Shown here: positions 1 through 5,534 of the stretch, piece after piece
Layout of the letters: each line of letters begins with the position of its first letter
Position numbering within the stretch: the first letter of the stretch is position 1
Source: Chloroflexota bacterium
GTDB lineage: Bacteria > Chloroflexota > Anaerolineae > UBA1429
Reading direction: 5' to 3'
Length of the DNA stretch: 11,268 nucleotides
NCBI GenBank assembly: GCA_012513725.1
Contig: JAAZBQ010000094.1
Location: 1-11,268, forward strand
Notes under the pieces: model-generated
What the model was told of the DNA's origin: nothing
Seen by the model: only the letters and a program-made list of their open reading frames with translations
Databases searched by the model: none
Position numbers and translations under genes: made by a program

Positions 1-158
1 TGCGTCCACTGGAAGGTGCTGCCTTTGTCGATCGACGACACGTTGGAGACGCTCTCGACGCCCGGGAACCACTCGGGCCAATGCCTGGGGTCCGTGAGCG
101 CCCTCCAGACGGTCTCCACCGGCGCATCGATCTCCACTTCACGACGGAACTTGGGCAT
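1..158 (-). CDS. SRPBCC / START-like domain protein, N-terminal part (runs off the left edge)
   Basis: Only the first 52 codons are present; the gene continues beyond base 1. The peptide begins MPKFRREVEIDAPVETVWRA and continues with LTDPRHWPEWFPGVESV. This is the typical opening of SRPBCC (polyketide cyclase/dehydrase, START-like) proteins: a first beta strand ending in I-D-A-P, a helix with V-W-x-x-L-T-D, then the W-P-x-W-x-P-G-V turn. Proteins of this fold form a hydrophobic ligand cavity, but their ligands vary and nothing here identifies one. The start is well supported by a perfect AGGAGGT Shine-Dalgarno sequence at 168-174, nine bases upstream of the ATG. The gene lies downstream of ssb on the same strand, about 325 bases away and beyond a hairpin, and has its own candidate promoter, so it is probably a separate transcript. 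Family assignment is fairly sure; function is unknown. Confidence 0.78.
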   Translation of the reverse strand, partial: MPKFRREVEIDAPVETVWRALTDPRHWPEWFPGVESVSNVSSIDKGSTFQWT

Positions 159-167
159 GCCGCTACT

Positions 168-174
168 ACCTCCT
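168..174 (-). promoter_or_regulatory. Shine-Dalgarno sequence of the SRPBCC gene
   Basis: The minus strand reads AGGAGGT here, fully complementary to the 16S rRNA 3' end, with a nine-base gap to the ATG at 158-156. It fixes the start codon of the partial gene. Confidence 0.8.
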
Positions 175-303
175 GATGCTGCAGAACGGAACGTCGGAGA
201 TGGCGCGCCCTGGAGATCGCAAAGCGGCGGGTGCTGTGGGGAGGATGGGTGGAGGAGGAGGAACTGCAGAGGTATCGGGCGCCCTGGGTACGTGGCTCCT
301 TTC

Positions 304-332
304 ACTATAGTACCACGGATTGGGCGAAAAGA
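304..332 (-). promoter_or_regulatory. candidate promoter for the SRPBCC gene
   Basis: On the minus strand TATAGT (309-304) is a good -10 hexamer. Seventeen bases upstream is TCTTTT (332-327), a poor -35. It would give a leader of about 140 bases before the SD. The surrounding bases are more AT-rich than the neighbourhood, which helps, but the -35 is weak and the call is inference. Confidence 0.35.
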
Positions 333-410
333 GCGGATTCTGGAAAAACCGGCGCAAAAGTCACAATCGTATCGATAGCGCCGGTGAACCGGCTCATCGG
401 CCCAGGGACG

Positions 411-445
411 GGCTACGGTACCTCGCGAGTCGAGATACCGTAGCC
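411..445 (-). terminator. hairpin downstream of ssb (possible terminator without a U tract)
   Basis: The perfect 10-bp arms GGCTACGGTA (411-420) and TACCGTAGCC (436-445) enclose an inner CTCG/CGAG 4-bp stem with a 5-base loop. One C-A mismatch separates the two stems. The hairpin begins 38 bases after the ssb stop. No T-rich run follows on the minus strand, so it is not a canonical intrinsic terminator. It may stabilise the ssb mRNA 3' end or help termination. Confidence 0.45.
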
Positions 446-483
446 TGCTCCCTCCGACGGCGGCGCCGGGGCGCTACGTGCGT

Positions 484-909
484 CTAGAAGGGGATCTCCT
501 CCTCGTCCAGGGTGGGCGCCTCTTCGGAGGGCTCCTGGAATCCGCCGCCGGCGGCGGCGGCCGGTGCAGCCCCGCCCTCATCGCGCCCGCCGAGAAACTG
601 GACGTTCCGGGCCGTTACGTCGAGGCTCGCCCGCCACTCTCCGTCGCGAGCCTGGTATGGCGTCGGCTCGCTGAGTTCTCCTTCGACCATCACCAGCCGG
701 CCCTTGCTCAGATACTGGTTGCAGGTCTCTGCCAGGCGTCGCCAGGCCGATACGCGGAACCACACGGTCCGCTCCTGTTGCTGACCGTTTTGGTCCGTCC
801 AGCGCCGATCGGTCGCCACAGAGAAATTCGTGACGGGCACGCCGCTGGCCGTGTAGCGCATCTCCGGATCGCGGCCCAGCCTGCCGATGATCATAAGCCT
901 CTGGTACAT
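484..909 (-). CDS. ssb: single-stranded DNA-binding protein
   Basis: The product is a 141-residue SSB that coats single-stranded DNA during replication, recombination and repair, normally as a homotetramer of OB folds. The OB domain covers roughly residues 1-106, with the family hallmarks LGRDPEMRYT (11-20), VTNFSVATDR (26-35) and VWFRVSAWRRLAE (49-61). A flexible Ala/Gly/Glu-rich linker follows, then the acidic tip DEEEIPF at the C-terminus, which in bacterial SSBs docks partner proteins. An ATG 16 codons upstream (957) is rejected because it lies on the promoter's -10 hexamer and has no SD. The ATG at 909 is preceded by AAGGGGAGAGG. The gene stands alone; rpsF and rpsR, its usual neighbours, are absent here. 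Its promoter contains a LexA box, so damage-inducible expression is expected. Confidence 0.95.
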   Translation of the reverse strand: MYQRLMIIGRLGRDPEMRYTASGVPVTNFSVATDRRWTDQNGQQQERTVWFRVSAWRRLAETCNQYLSKGRLVMVEGELSEPTPYQARDGEWRASLDVTARNVQFLGGRDEGGAAPAAAAGGGFQEPSEEAPTLDEEEIPF

Positions 910-913
910 GGCG

Positions 914-924
914 CCTCTCCCCTT
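914..924 (-). promoter_or_regulatory. Shine-Dalgarno sequence that decides the ssb start
   Basis: The minus strand reads AAGGGGAGAGG, ending four bases before the ATG at 909. It lies downstream of the promoter, whereas the alternative ATG at 957 would lie upstream of the transcription start. This selects the 141-residue form. Confidence 0.75.
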
Positions 925-955
925 GTGTTGAGCGTTTCCCGGCTCCTTCACCATC

Positions 956-984
956 ATTATAACACGAACATATGTTCAGGGCAA
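956..984 (-). promoter_or_regulatory. ssb promoter
   Basis: The minus strand carries TTGCCC (984-979) as -35, an exact 17-base spacer, and a perfect TATAAT -10 (961-956). Transcription should start near 949, giving a leader of about 40 bases. The spacer contains the LexA palindrome. Confidence 0.8.
966..977. promoter_or_regulatory. LexA (SOS) box inside the ssb promoter spacer
   Basis: GAACATATGTTC is a perfect 12-bp palindrome. With flanking bases the minus strand reads TGAACATATGTTCG. It fits the GAAC-N4-GTTC operator recognised by LexA of Gram-positive bacteria (B. subtilis, actinobacteria) and related phyla. It lies between the -35 and -10 elements, a position from which a bound repressor would exclude RNA polymerase. 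Confidence 0.8.
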
Positions 985-1222
985 GGGCAAGACGGGCTTA
1001 TGCAGCGATTCTGCCGGAAGCCGCCGCTCCCGGCGTCTCGTACGCCCCTCCGTCCGAGTCGGCTCGGTCCGGGTCAACGTGCGTTTCATGGCCGCGACGG
1101 GCAGCGTCACGATGCGCAGTCGGCCCCGCAGGGCTCCGTGCTGCGCGTCGGATGCTGCCTGCGCTGATCCCGCTTCAGGATCCCGCCACGGCCCGGCGTC
1201 GCAGGGAGCGCACCGCGACACG

Positions 1223-1249
1223 TTCGGGCGCGACACGGTCGCGCCCGAA
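1223..1249. repeat. perfect inverted repeat upstream of the glycyl radical enzyme gene
   Basis: TTCGGGCGCGAC (1223-1234) and GTCGCGCCCGAA (1238-1249) are perfect complements around the 3-base centre ACG. In addition CGCGACACG occurs twice, 15 bases apart (1214-1222 and 1229-1237). Neither flank is T-rich, so it is not a canonical intrinsic terminator. Its centre lies about 67 bases before the predicted transcription start of the downstream gene, a usual place for an activator site. A protein-binding site is an inference; a structural hairpin is the alternative. Confidence 0.6.
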
Positions 1250-1267
1250 AGCCGCCTCCGGCGGACC

Positions 1268-1296
1268 TTGACCCACCGTGGCCCCAGGACTACCAT
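1268..1296 (+). promoter_or_regulatory. promoter of the glycyl radical enzyme gene
   Basis: TTGACC (1268-1273) matches the -35 consensus at five of six bases. A 17-base spacer separates it from TACCAT (1291-1296), a four-of-six -10. A start near 1303 gives a leader of about 70 bases and makes upstream in-frame GTG codons unlikely starts. Confidence 0.6.
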
Positions 1297-1371
1297 CAGC
1301 GGCGAGACGCCCGTGTGCGCCGACACCGCCATTGGGGCGGATGCGGCGCTACCGCCTGGCAGGGGAGGGAC

Positions 1372-3555
1372 ATGGAACCGACGCCCCGGATCCGGCGCCT
1401 GCGCGAGGCCATCCTGGCCCAGGAGGCCATCGATCGGGAGGAGGCCGAGCTACTCTGGCTCCGCGCCTGGATCGCGCACGCCGAGGAGCCCTGGCACCTC
1501 GTCCGCCGGGCCCGGGCGACCGCCGCCGTCCTGGCGGGCCTCACGCCGCGGATCGATCCCGACGATCTTCTCGTCGGGCGGTTCTTCCAGCGCTCCCTCT
1601 CGGAGGACGAGCGGGAGGAACTCGGGCGCCTGCGCGGGGAGGCGATGCCGGCCGCCAGCCCTTCGTACGGGCAGCGCGCCCACATGGCCATCGACTATGA
1701 GCGGCTCCTGCGCGATGGAGTGGCCGGCATTCGGGAGGAGATTGCCGGGTACCGTTCGCGGCTGGATGCCTCTCGCCCCGAGGACCTGGAACGCGACGCG
1801 TTCTACCGGGCCTGCCTCATTGCGCTCGAGGGCCTCTGCGATCTGACGCGGCACTATGCCGATCGCGCCGACGCCCTGGCCGATGGCGAGGCGGACGCGG
1901 CCCGGCGCGATGCGCTGCGGGCCATCGCTGCACGCTGTCGCCGGGTGCCCGAGGCGCCGGCCCAGACCTTCTACGAGGCGCTCCAGGCCGTGCACCTGGT
2001 CACCTGGGCCTTGTGCGCCGGGCAGCGGCTCTCCCTGTTCCAGTTGGGGCGGCCCGATCGCTATCTCCTGCCCCTCTACCGGCGCGACCTGGCCGAGGGT
2101 CGCCTCAGCGAGGCCGAGGCGCAAGAGGGCATCGATTGCCTCTGCCTGATGCTCAGCACCTACACGGCCCGGGGGCTGGCGGTGGGGTTGATGGTCGGCG
2201 GGCGCGACGGGGCCGGCACGGACGTATCGAACGAACTCACCCGCCTGTTCCTGGAGAGCATCGCCCACACTCGGCTGCCCTATCCGGGCATCGGGCTCTG
2301 CTGGACGCCCGACACGCCGGAGGACATCATGGCCCGGGCCACGTCCCTGTTGGCAGAGGGGCTGACCCACCCGGCGGTGTTCAACGACGAGGTGATCACC
2401 GCCGGCCTGCGGGCGGCCGGGCTGCCGCCCGCCGAGGCGTGCCTGTACACCCACTCGACGTGCGTCGAGATCACCCCCGTCGCCTCCTCGAACGTGTACG
2501 TGGCCAGCCCTTACATCAACCTCCTGCAGCTCCTCCACGACCTCCTGGGCGTGCCGTCGCTCAAGGCATCTGGGGGCGCGGCGCCGGTCGGCGGCGGCGG
2601 GATGCCCACCGGCCCCGCACGGGCCGCCGGGCTCGACACCTTTGAGGATCTTCTGGCCGCCTACGAGGACCACCTGGCCGAGGTCATTCGCGCCGCCGTC
2701 ATCGACGAGAACACCTGCCAGGCCAGCCGCTACTACCACGGCGGCTACCCGCTCCTCTCGTGTTTCGTCAACGACTGCCTGGCCCGGGGCAAGGACATCG
2801 ATCAGGGCGGTGCGCGACATAACTGGATCGAGCCCTCGTTCGTCGGCCTCGCCAACCTCATCGATGCGCTGCACGCCATCCGCTGGTTCGTCTACGACGA
2901 GGCCCGCCTGACCCTGGCCGACCTTGCCGAGGCGCTCCGCGACGATTTCCGCGGCCGCGAGGACCTGCGGCTGATGTTGCTGAACGGGGACAAGTACGGC
3001 AACGACGCCGACCCCGTGGACGCGCTGGCGCTGCGCATCACCGACACGATCGAGCGGCTCTGCCGCCCGTACCGCACGTATCTGGGCGGCGCATTTCATC
3101 CCGGACTGTTCTGCTGGGTGATGCACGAGCGGCTGGGCGCCGTGACGGCAGCGTCGGCGGACGGGCGCCGAGCGGGGGAGGCCCTCGGCGACGGCTCCGG
3201 GCCCGCCCAGGGCCGCGAGCGCCTGGGCCCCACCGCCGCGATCCTCTCGACCACCAAGTGGCGCCACGAGGGGATGCTCGGCGGGATCGCCATGAACCTG
3301 AAATTCGCGCGCTCGGCGCAGGGCCCCGAGTTCGTCGAGGGCCTGCAGCGCCTCATCGAGACCTACCTGGCCCGCGGCGGGTTCGAGATCCAGGTGAACG
3401 TGGTGGACGCCGCCACGTTGCGCGCCGCCCGCGCCCATCCCGAGCGCTATCGGGACCTCGTCGTGCGGATAGGCGGCTACAGCGACTATTTCGTGGGCCT
3501 CTCGGAGCGGATGCAGGAGGAGATCATCCGCCGCACCGAGCACGGGCTGGGCTAG
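1372..3555 (+). CDS. glycyl radical enzyme, pyruvate formate-lyase family, substrate unknown
   Basis: This is a 727-residue member of the PFL/glycyl radical enzyme superfamily, anaerobic enzymes that use a protein-based glycyl radical to make a catalytic thiyl radical. The PFL domain occupies roughly residues 1-600. The candidate thiyl cysteine is Cys364 in HSTCVEITP, with the following acid Glu366. The C-terminal glycine radical domain is clear: TAASADGRRAG (592-602), then LGPTAAILSTTKW (618-630), and the radical loop VVRIGGYSDYFVGL with Gly702 before Tyr703. Length and the V-R-x-x-G-Y-S loop resemble the glycerol dehydratase/choline lyase-type enzymes more than true PFL. Those usually carry GCVE, whereas here it is TCVE. 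The ATG at 1372 follows AGGGGAGGG. No radical SAM activase lies in the window. Family is certain; the reaction (decarboxylation, dehydration or C-C/C-N cleavage) is not deducible. Confidence 0.9.
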   Translation: MEPTPRIRRLREAILAQEAIDREEAELLWLRAWIAHAEEPWHLVRRARATAAVLAGLTPRIDPDDLLVGRFFQRSLSEDEREELGRLRGEAMPAASPSYGQRAHMAIDYERLLRDGVAGIREEIAGYRSRLDASRPEDLERDAFYRACLIALEGLCDLTRHYADRADALADGEADAARRDALRAIAARCRRVPEAPAQTFYEALQAVHLVTWALCAGQRLSLFQLGRPDRYLLPLYRRDLAEGRLSEAEAQEGIDCLCLMLSTYTARGLAVGLMVGGRDGAGTDVSNELTRLFLESIAHTRLPYPGIGLCWTPDTPEDIMARATSLLAEGLTHPAVFNDEVITAGLRAAGLPPAEACLYTHSTCVEITPVASSNVYVASPYINLLQLLHDLLGVPSLKASGGAAPVGGGGMPTGPARAAGLDTFEDLLAAYEDHLAEVIRAAVIDENTCQASRYYHGGYPLLSCFVNDCLARGKDIDQGGARHNWIEPSFVGLANLIDALHAIRWFVYDEARLTLADLAEALRDDFRGREDLRLMLLNGDKYGNDADPVDALALRITDTIERLCRPYRTYLGGAFHPGLFCWVMHERLGAVTAASADGRRAGEALGDGSGPAQGRERLGPTAAILSTTKWRHEGMLGGIAMNLKFARSAQGPEFVEGLQRLIETYLARGGFEIQVNVVDAATLRAARAHPERYRDLVVRIGGYSDYFVGLSERMQEEIIRRTEHGLG
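3552..3555. other. overlapping stop codons of two convergent genes
   Basis: The palindrome CTAG serves both strands. The plus-strand glycyl radical enzyme gene ends with TAG at 3553-3555 and the minus-strand permease gene ends with TAG at 3554-3552. No space remains for an intergenic terminator, so each transcript must run into the other gene. Confidence 0.9.
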
Positions 3556-4538
3556 CGCGGCGTGCCGGGCGGTTGCATCGCCTGGCGCGTAGTGCCTGAT
3601 GCGCTTGGGCCGCGCTCCATTGCCACCGAGCGCTCCTTGGGCAACTCCTCGGCGGGGCGCCGCTCGGGCAGATCGCCCCCCACCCCCGCCGGGGCCCACC
3701 GGCGCAACCGCGGGTTGGCGAGGGGTTCGAGGGCCAGCCCCAGGAACACCAAGGCCAGGCAGGTCACCGCAATGGCCAGGCCCGAGGGCAGCGCCCACCA
3801 GCGCCACACGTCCGAGATGAGCAGCGCCTGATAGCGCGAGGCGTGGGACAGGGTCATCCCCCAGGAGCGGGTCAGCGGGTCGCCCAGCCCGAGGTAGGCC
3901 AGCCCGACCTCCCCCATGATGACGTGCTGCATCTCGGCCACATAGCGGGCGTAGGCGATGGGCAGTGATGCCGGCGCCAGGTGCCGGAGGAGGACCTTGC
4001 GCGCCGGCACTCCCACGGCGCGCAGGGCCAGGACGTACTCCTGGCGGCGCTCCGAGCGGACGTGTCCGTACACGATCCGGGCCACCGGCGGCCAGCCGAA
4101 CAGCGCAAAGAACAGCAACAGGTTCCAAAAGCCCGGCCGCGCAAAGGAGGCCATCAGCACGATGATGGCAAAGCGCGGCACGCTGAGGAGCACGTCGACG
4201 ACGCGCATGATGACGCCCCCCGCCGCGTCGGAATAGCCGGCCAGGGTGCCCAGCGCCCACCCCACCCCCACGGCGGCGGCCGCCGCCAGCGCGCCGAGCA
4301 GCAGCGAAAAGCGGGCCCCGAAGAGCAGCTCCGTCCACAGGTCGTACCCCAGGTCGTTGGTCCCCAGCCAGTGCGCCGAGGAGGGTGGCTGGAGCGGCGC
4401 AAAGCCCTCCTGCGGGGAGTAGGGCGTCAGGAGCGGCGCCAGGATCGCCGCCAGGATCACGACGGCCAGCATCCCCAGGCCCGTCGCGGCGAGCAGGTTG
4501 CCGCGCAGCCAGCGCACGATCCGCCGAAGCCGTCTCAT
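3552..4538 (-). CDS. ABC transporter permease, DppC/NikC family
   Basis: A 328-residue inner-membrane permease of the peptide/nickel (Dpp/Opp/Nik) importer family, which pairs with the upstream permease to form the channel. It has the usual N-terminal membrane helix (about 14-38), then the conserved HWLGTNDLGYDLWTELLFGARFSL (57-80, shared by DppC/NikC proteins) and four to five further helices. The EAA-type coupling loop for the ATPase is LALRAVGVPARKVLLRHLAP (170-189). Its ATG overlaps the stop of the upstream permease as ATGA (4535-4538), so translation is coupled. The usual family end is near LANPRLRR (273-280). Here about 48 extra Pro/Arg/Glu-rich residues follow, and the stop overlaps that of the convergent glycyl radical enzyme gene. 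No ATPase gene follows. Nickel or metal-chelate transport is inferred from the Nur-like operator; peptide transport is the alternative. Confidence 0.9.
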   Translation of the reverse strand: MRRLRRIVRWLRGNLLAATGLGMLAVVILAAILAPLLTPYSPQEGFAPLQPPSSAHWLGTNDLGYDLWTELLFGARFSLLLGALAAAAAVGVGWALGTLAGYSDAAGGVIMRVVDVLLSVPRFAIIVLMASFARPGFWNLLLFFALFGWPPVARIVYGHVRSERRQEYVLALRAVGVPARKVLLRHLAPASLPIAYARYVAEMQHVIMGEVGLAYLGLGDPLTRSWGMTLSHASRYQALLISDVWRWWALPSGLAIAVTCLALVFLGLALEPLANPRLRRWAPAGVGGDLPERRPAEELPKERSVAMERGPSASGTTRQAMQPPGTPR

Positions 4539-5533
4539 GCGCGCCTCAGCCGGGGATCGAGGAGGCGCTGGAGGCCATCGGCGGCCAGGTTGGCGCCCAT
4601 CACCGAGAGCATCACGATGGCGAACGCCCCCTGCAGGAGGGGATAGTCCCGGTGGATGCTGGCCTCTACGATGGCCGAGCCGATGCCCGGGTAGGAGAAC
4701 GCCGACTCGATGATCACGGCGCCCATCACTAGCGCGCCCAGGCGCATGGCCACCAGGTGGAGCACCGGCAGGAGGGCGTTTGGCATGGCGTGGCGAAAGA
4801 GGAGCAGTCGCGTGCCCAGCCCCTTGGAGCGAGCCACCGCGAGGTACCCCTCTCCCAGCGTCTGGAGCGCCGAGTTGCGCGCCAGATAGTAGACCTGGCC
4901 CACACCGGTGACCACCAGGGCCACCACGGGCAGCGCCGCGTGGCGAAGGACGTCGACGGTGGCCTCCAGCGGGCCGAGCAGGGCATGGAGGCCCGAGCGG
5001 GCGCCGCCCATGGGCAGCCAGCCGAGGTCCACGACGAACAGCCGGATCAGGAGCATGGCGACCAGGAACGCGGGCAGCGACTGTCCCAGCCCGCAGATCG
5101 TCAGGAGGAGCCCATCGAGCCAGGTGCCCCGGTACCACGCCGAGAGCCCTCCGAGCACGATGCCCAGTGAGACAAAGAGCGCCGTGGCGACGCCCACCAG
5201 GAGCAGCGTCCAGCGCAACCTCCCGAGGAGCACCGACCAGACCGGCGCGCTGTAGCGGATTGACCACCCCAGGTCGCCGCGCCCCAACGAGGTCATGTAG
5301 GCGACGTACTGCTCGCCCAGGGGACGGTCCAGCCCATAGTAGGCCATCAACCGCTCCCGCTGCTCGGCGGTGAGCGGCTTGGGCATGGCCTGGGGATCGT
5401 CCAGGTGCATCAGGGGGTTGCCGGGCATCAGCCGCGGCAGCAAAAAGTTCAGCGAGAGCACCAGCCACGCCGTGCCCGTGAACTGGAGCAGGCGACGCCC
5501 GAGCGAATCCCGTGTGCCGAGAGAGCGATCCAT
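4535..5533 (-). CDS. ABC transporter permease, DppB/NikB family
   Basis: A 332-residue permease of the Dpp/Nik importer family. It has the family's first membrane helix (about 15-35) ending in LPRLMPGNP, then a periplasmic region with LTAEQRERLMAYYGLDRPLGEQY and the conserved SLGRGDLGWSI (82-92). Five further helices follow. The cytoplasmic coupling loop is around GYLAVARSKGLGTRLLLFRHA (229-249), and FSYPGIGSAIVEA (279-291) is typical of DppB proteins. The frame stays open 65 codons further upstream, but that stretch lacks family similarity and overlaps the binding-protein gene. The ATG at 5533, one base after the binding protein's stop, is the natural start and implies translational coupling. 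There is no strong independent SD. Confidence 0.92.
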   Translation of the reverse strand: MDRSLGTRDSLGRRLLQFTGTAWLVLSLNFLLPRLMPGNPLMHLDDPQAMPKPLTAEQRERLMAYYGLDRPLGEQYVAYMTSLGRGDLGWSIRYSAPVWSVLLGRLRWTLLLVGVATALFVSLGIVLGGLSAWYRGTWLDGLLLTICGLGQSLPAFLVAMLLIRLFVVDLGWLPMGGARSGLHALLGPLEATVDVLRHAALPVVALVVTGVGQVYYLARNSALQTLGEGYLAVARSKGLGTRLLLFRHAMPNALLPVLHLVAMRLGALVMGAVIIESAFSYPGIGSAIVEASIHRDYPLLQGAFAIVMLSVMGANLAADGLQRLLDPRLRRA

Positions 5534-5534
5534 G

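Larger units (their letters stand above)
159..483. other. intergenic region between the SRPBCC gene and ssb
   Basis: About 325 bases with no convincing gene. It holds the SD and a candidate promoter of the SRPBCC gene, and a long hairpin at 411-445 downstream of ssb. Short open frames here have arginine/proline-rich, domain-free products and no ribosome binding sites, so I read them as chance. Confidence 0.6.
958..1371. other. intergenic region between ssb and the glycyl radical enzyme gene
   Basis: About 410 bases between divergent genes. It holds the ssb promoter with its LexA box (956-984), a 27-base perfect inverted repeat (1223-1249) and a promoter for the downstream gene (1268-1296). 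The stretch 990-1210 shows no recognisable gene. A minus-strand open frame of 118 codons (976-1332) has no SD and no domain and is very arginine-rich. Confidence 0.6.

Noticed and set aside
910..957. A 16-residue longer SSB starting at the ATG at 957
   Set aside because: That ATG overlaps the TATAAT -10 element, would lie upstream of the transcription start, has no SD, and the extra residues do not fit SSB N-termini.
976..1332. A minus-strand open frame of 118 codons between ssb and the glycyl radical enzyme gene
   Set aside because: No SD, no recognisable domain, a strongly arginine-rich composition typical of chance frames in GC-rich DNA, and it runs through the inverted repeat and the plus-strand promoter.
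1315..1371. An upstream GTG start for the glycyl radical enzyme, adding 19 residues
   Set aside because: It has no SD and lies only about 12 bases after the predicted transcription start, while the ATG at 1372 has AGGGGAGGG just upstream.
3571..3580. GGTTGCATCG near the convergent junction as a third Nur-type site
   Set aside because: Only a half-site is present with no complementary arm, and it lies inside the permease coding sequence.
1450..4338. A very long minus-strand open frame of about 960 codons
   Set aside because: It lies antisense to the glycyl radical enzyme and out of frame with the permease gene. Its product is low-complexity Gly/Ala/Arg/Pro, as expected from GC-skewed codon positions opposite a real gene.
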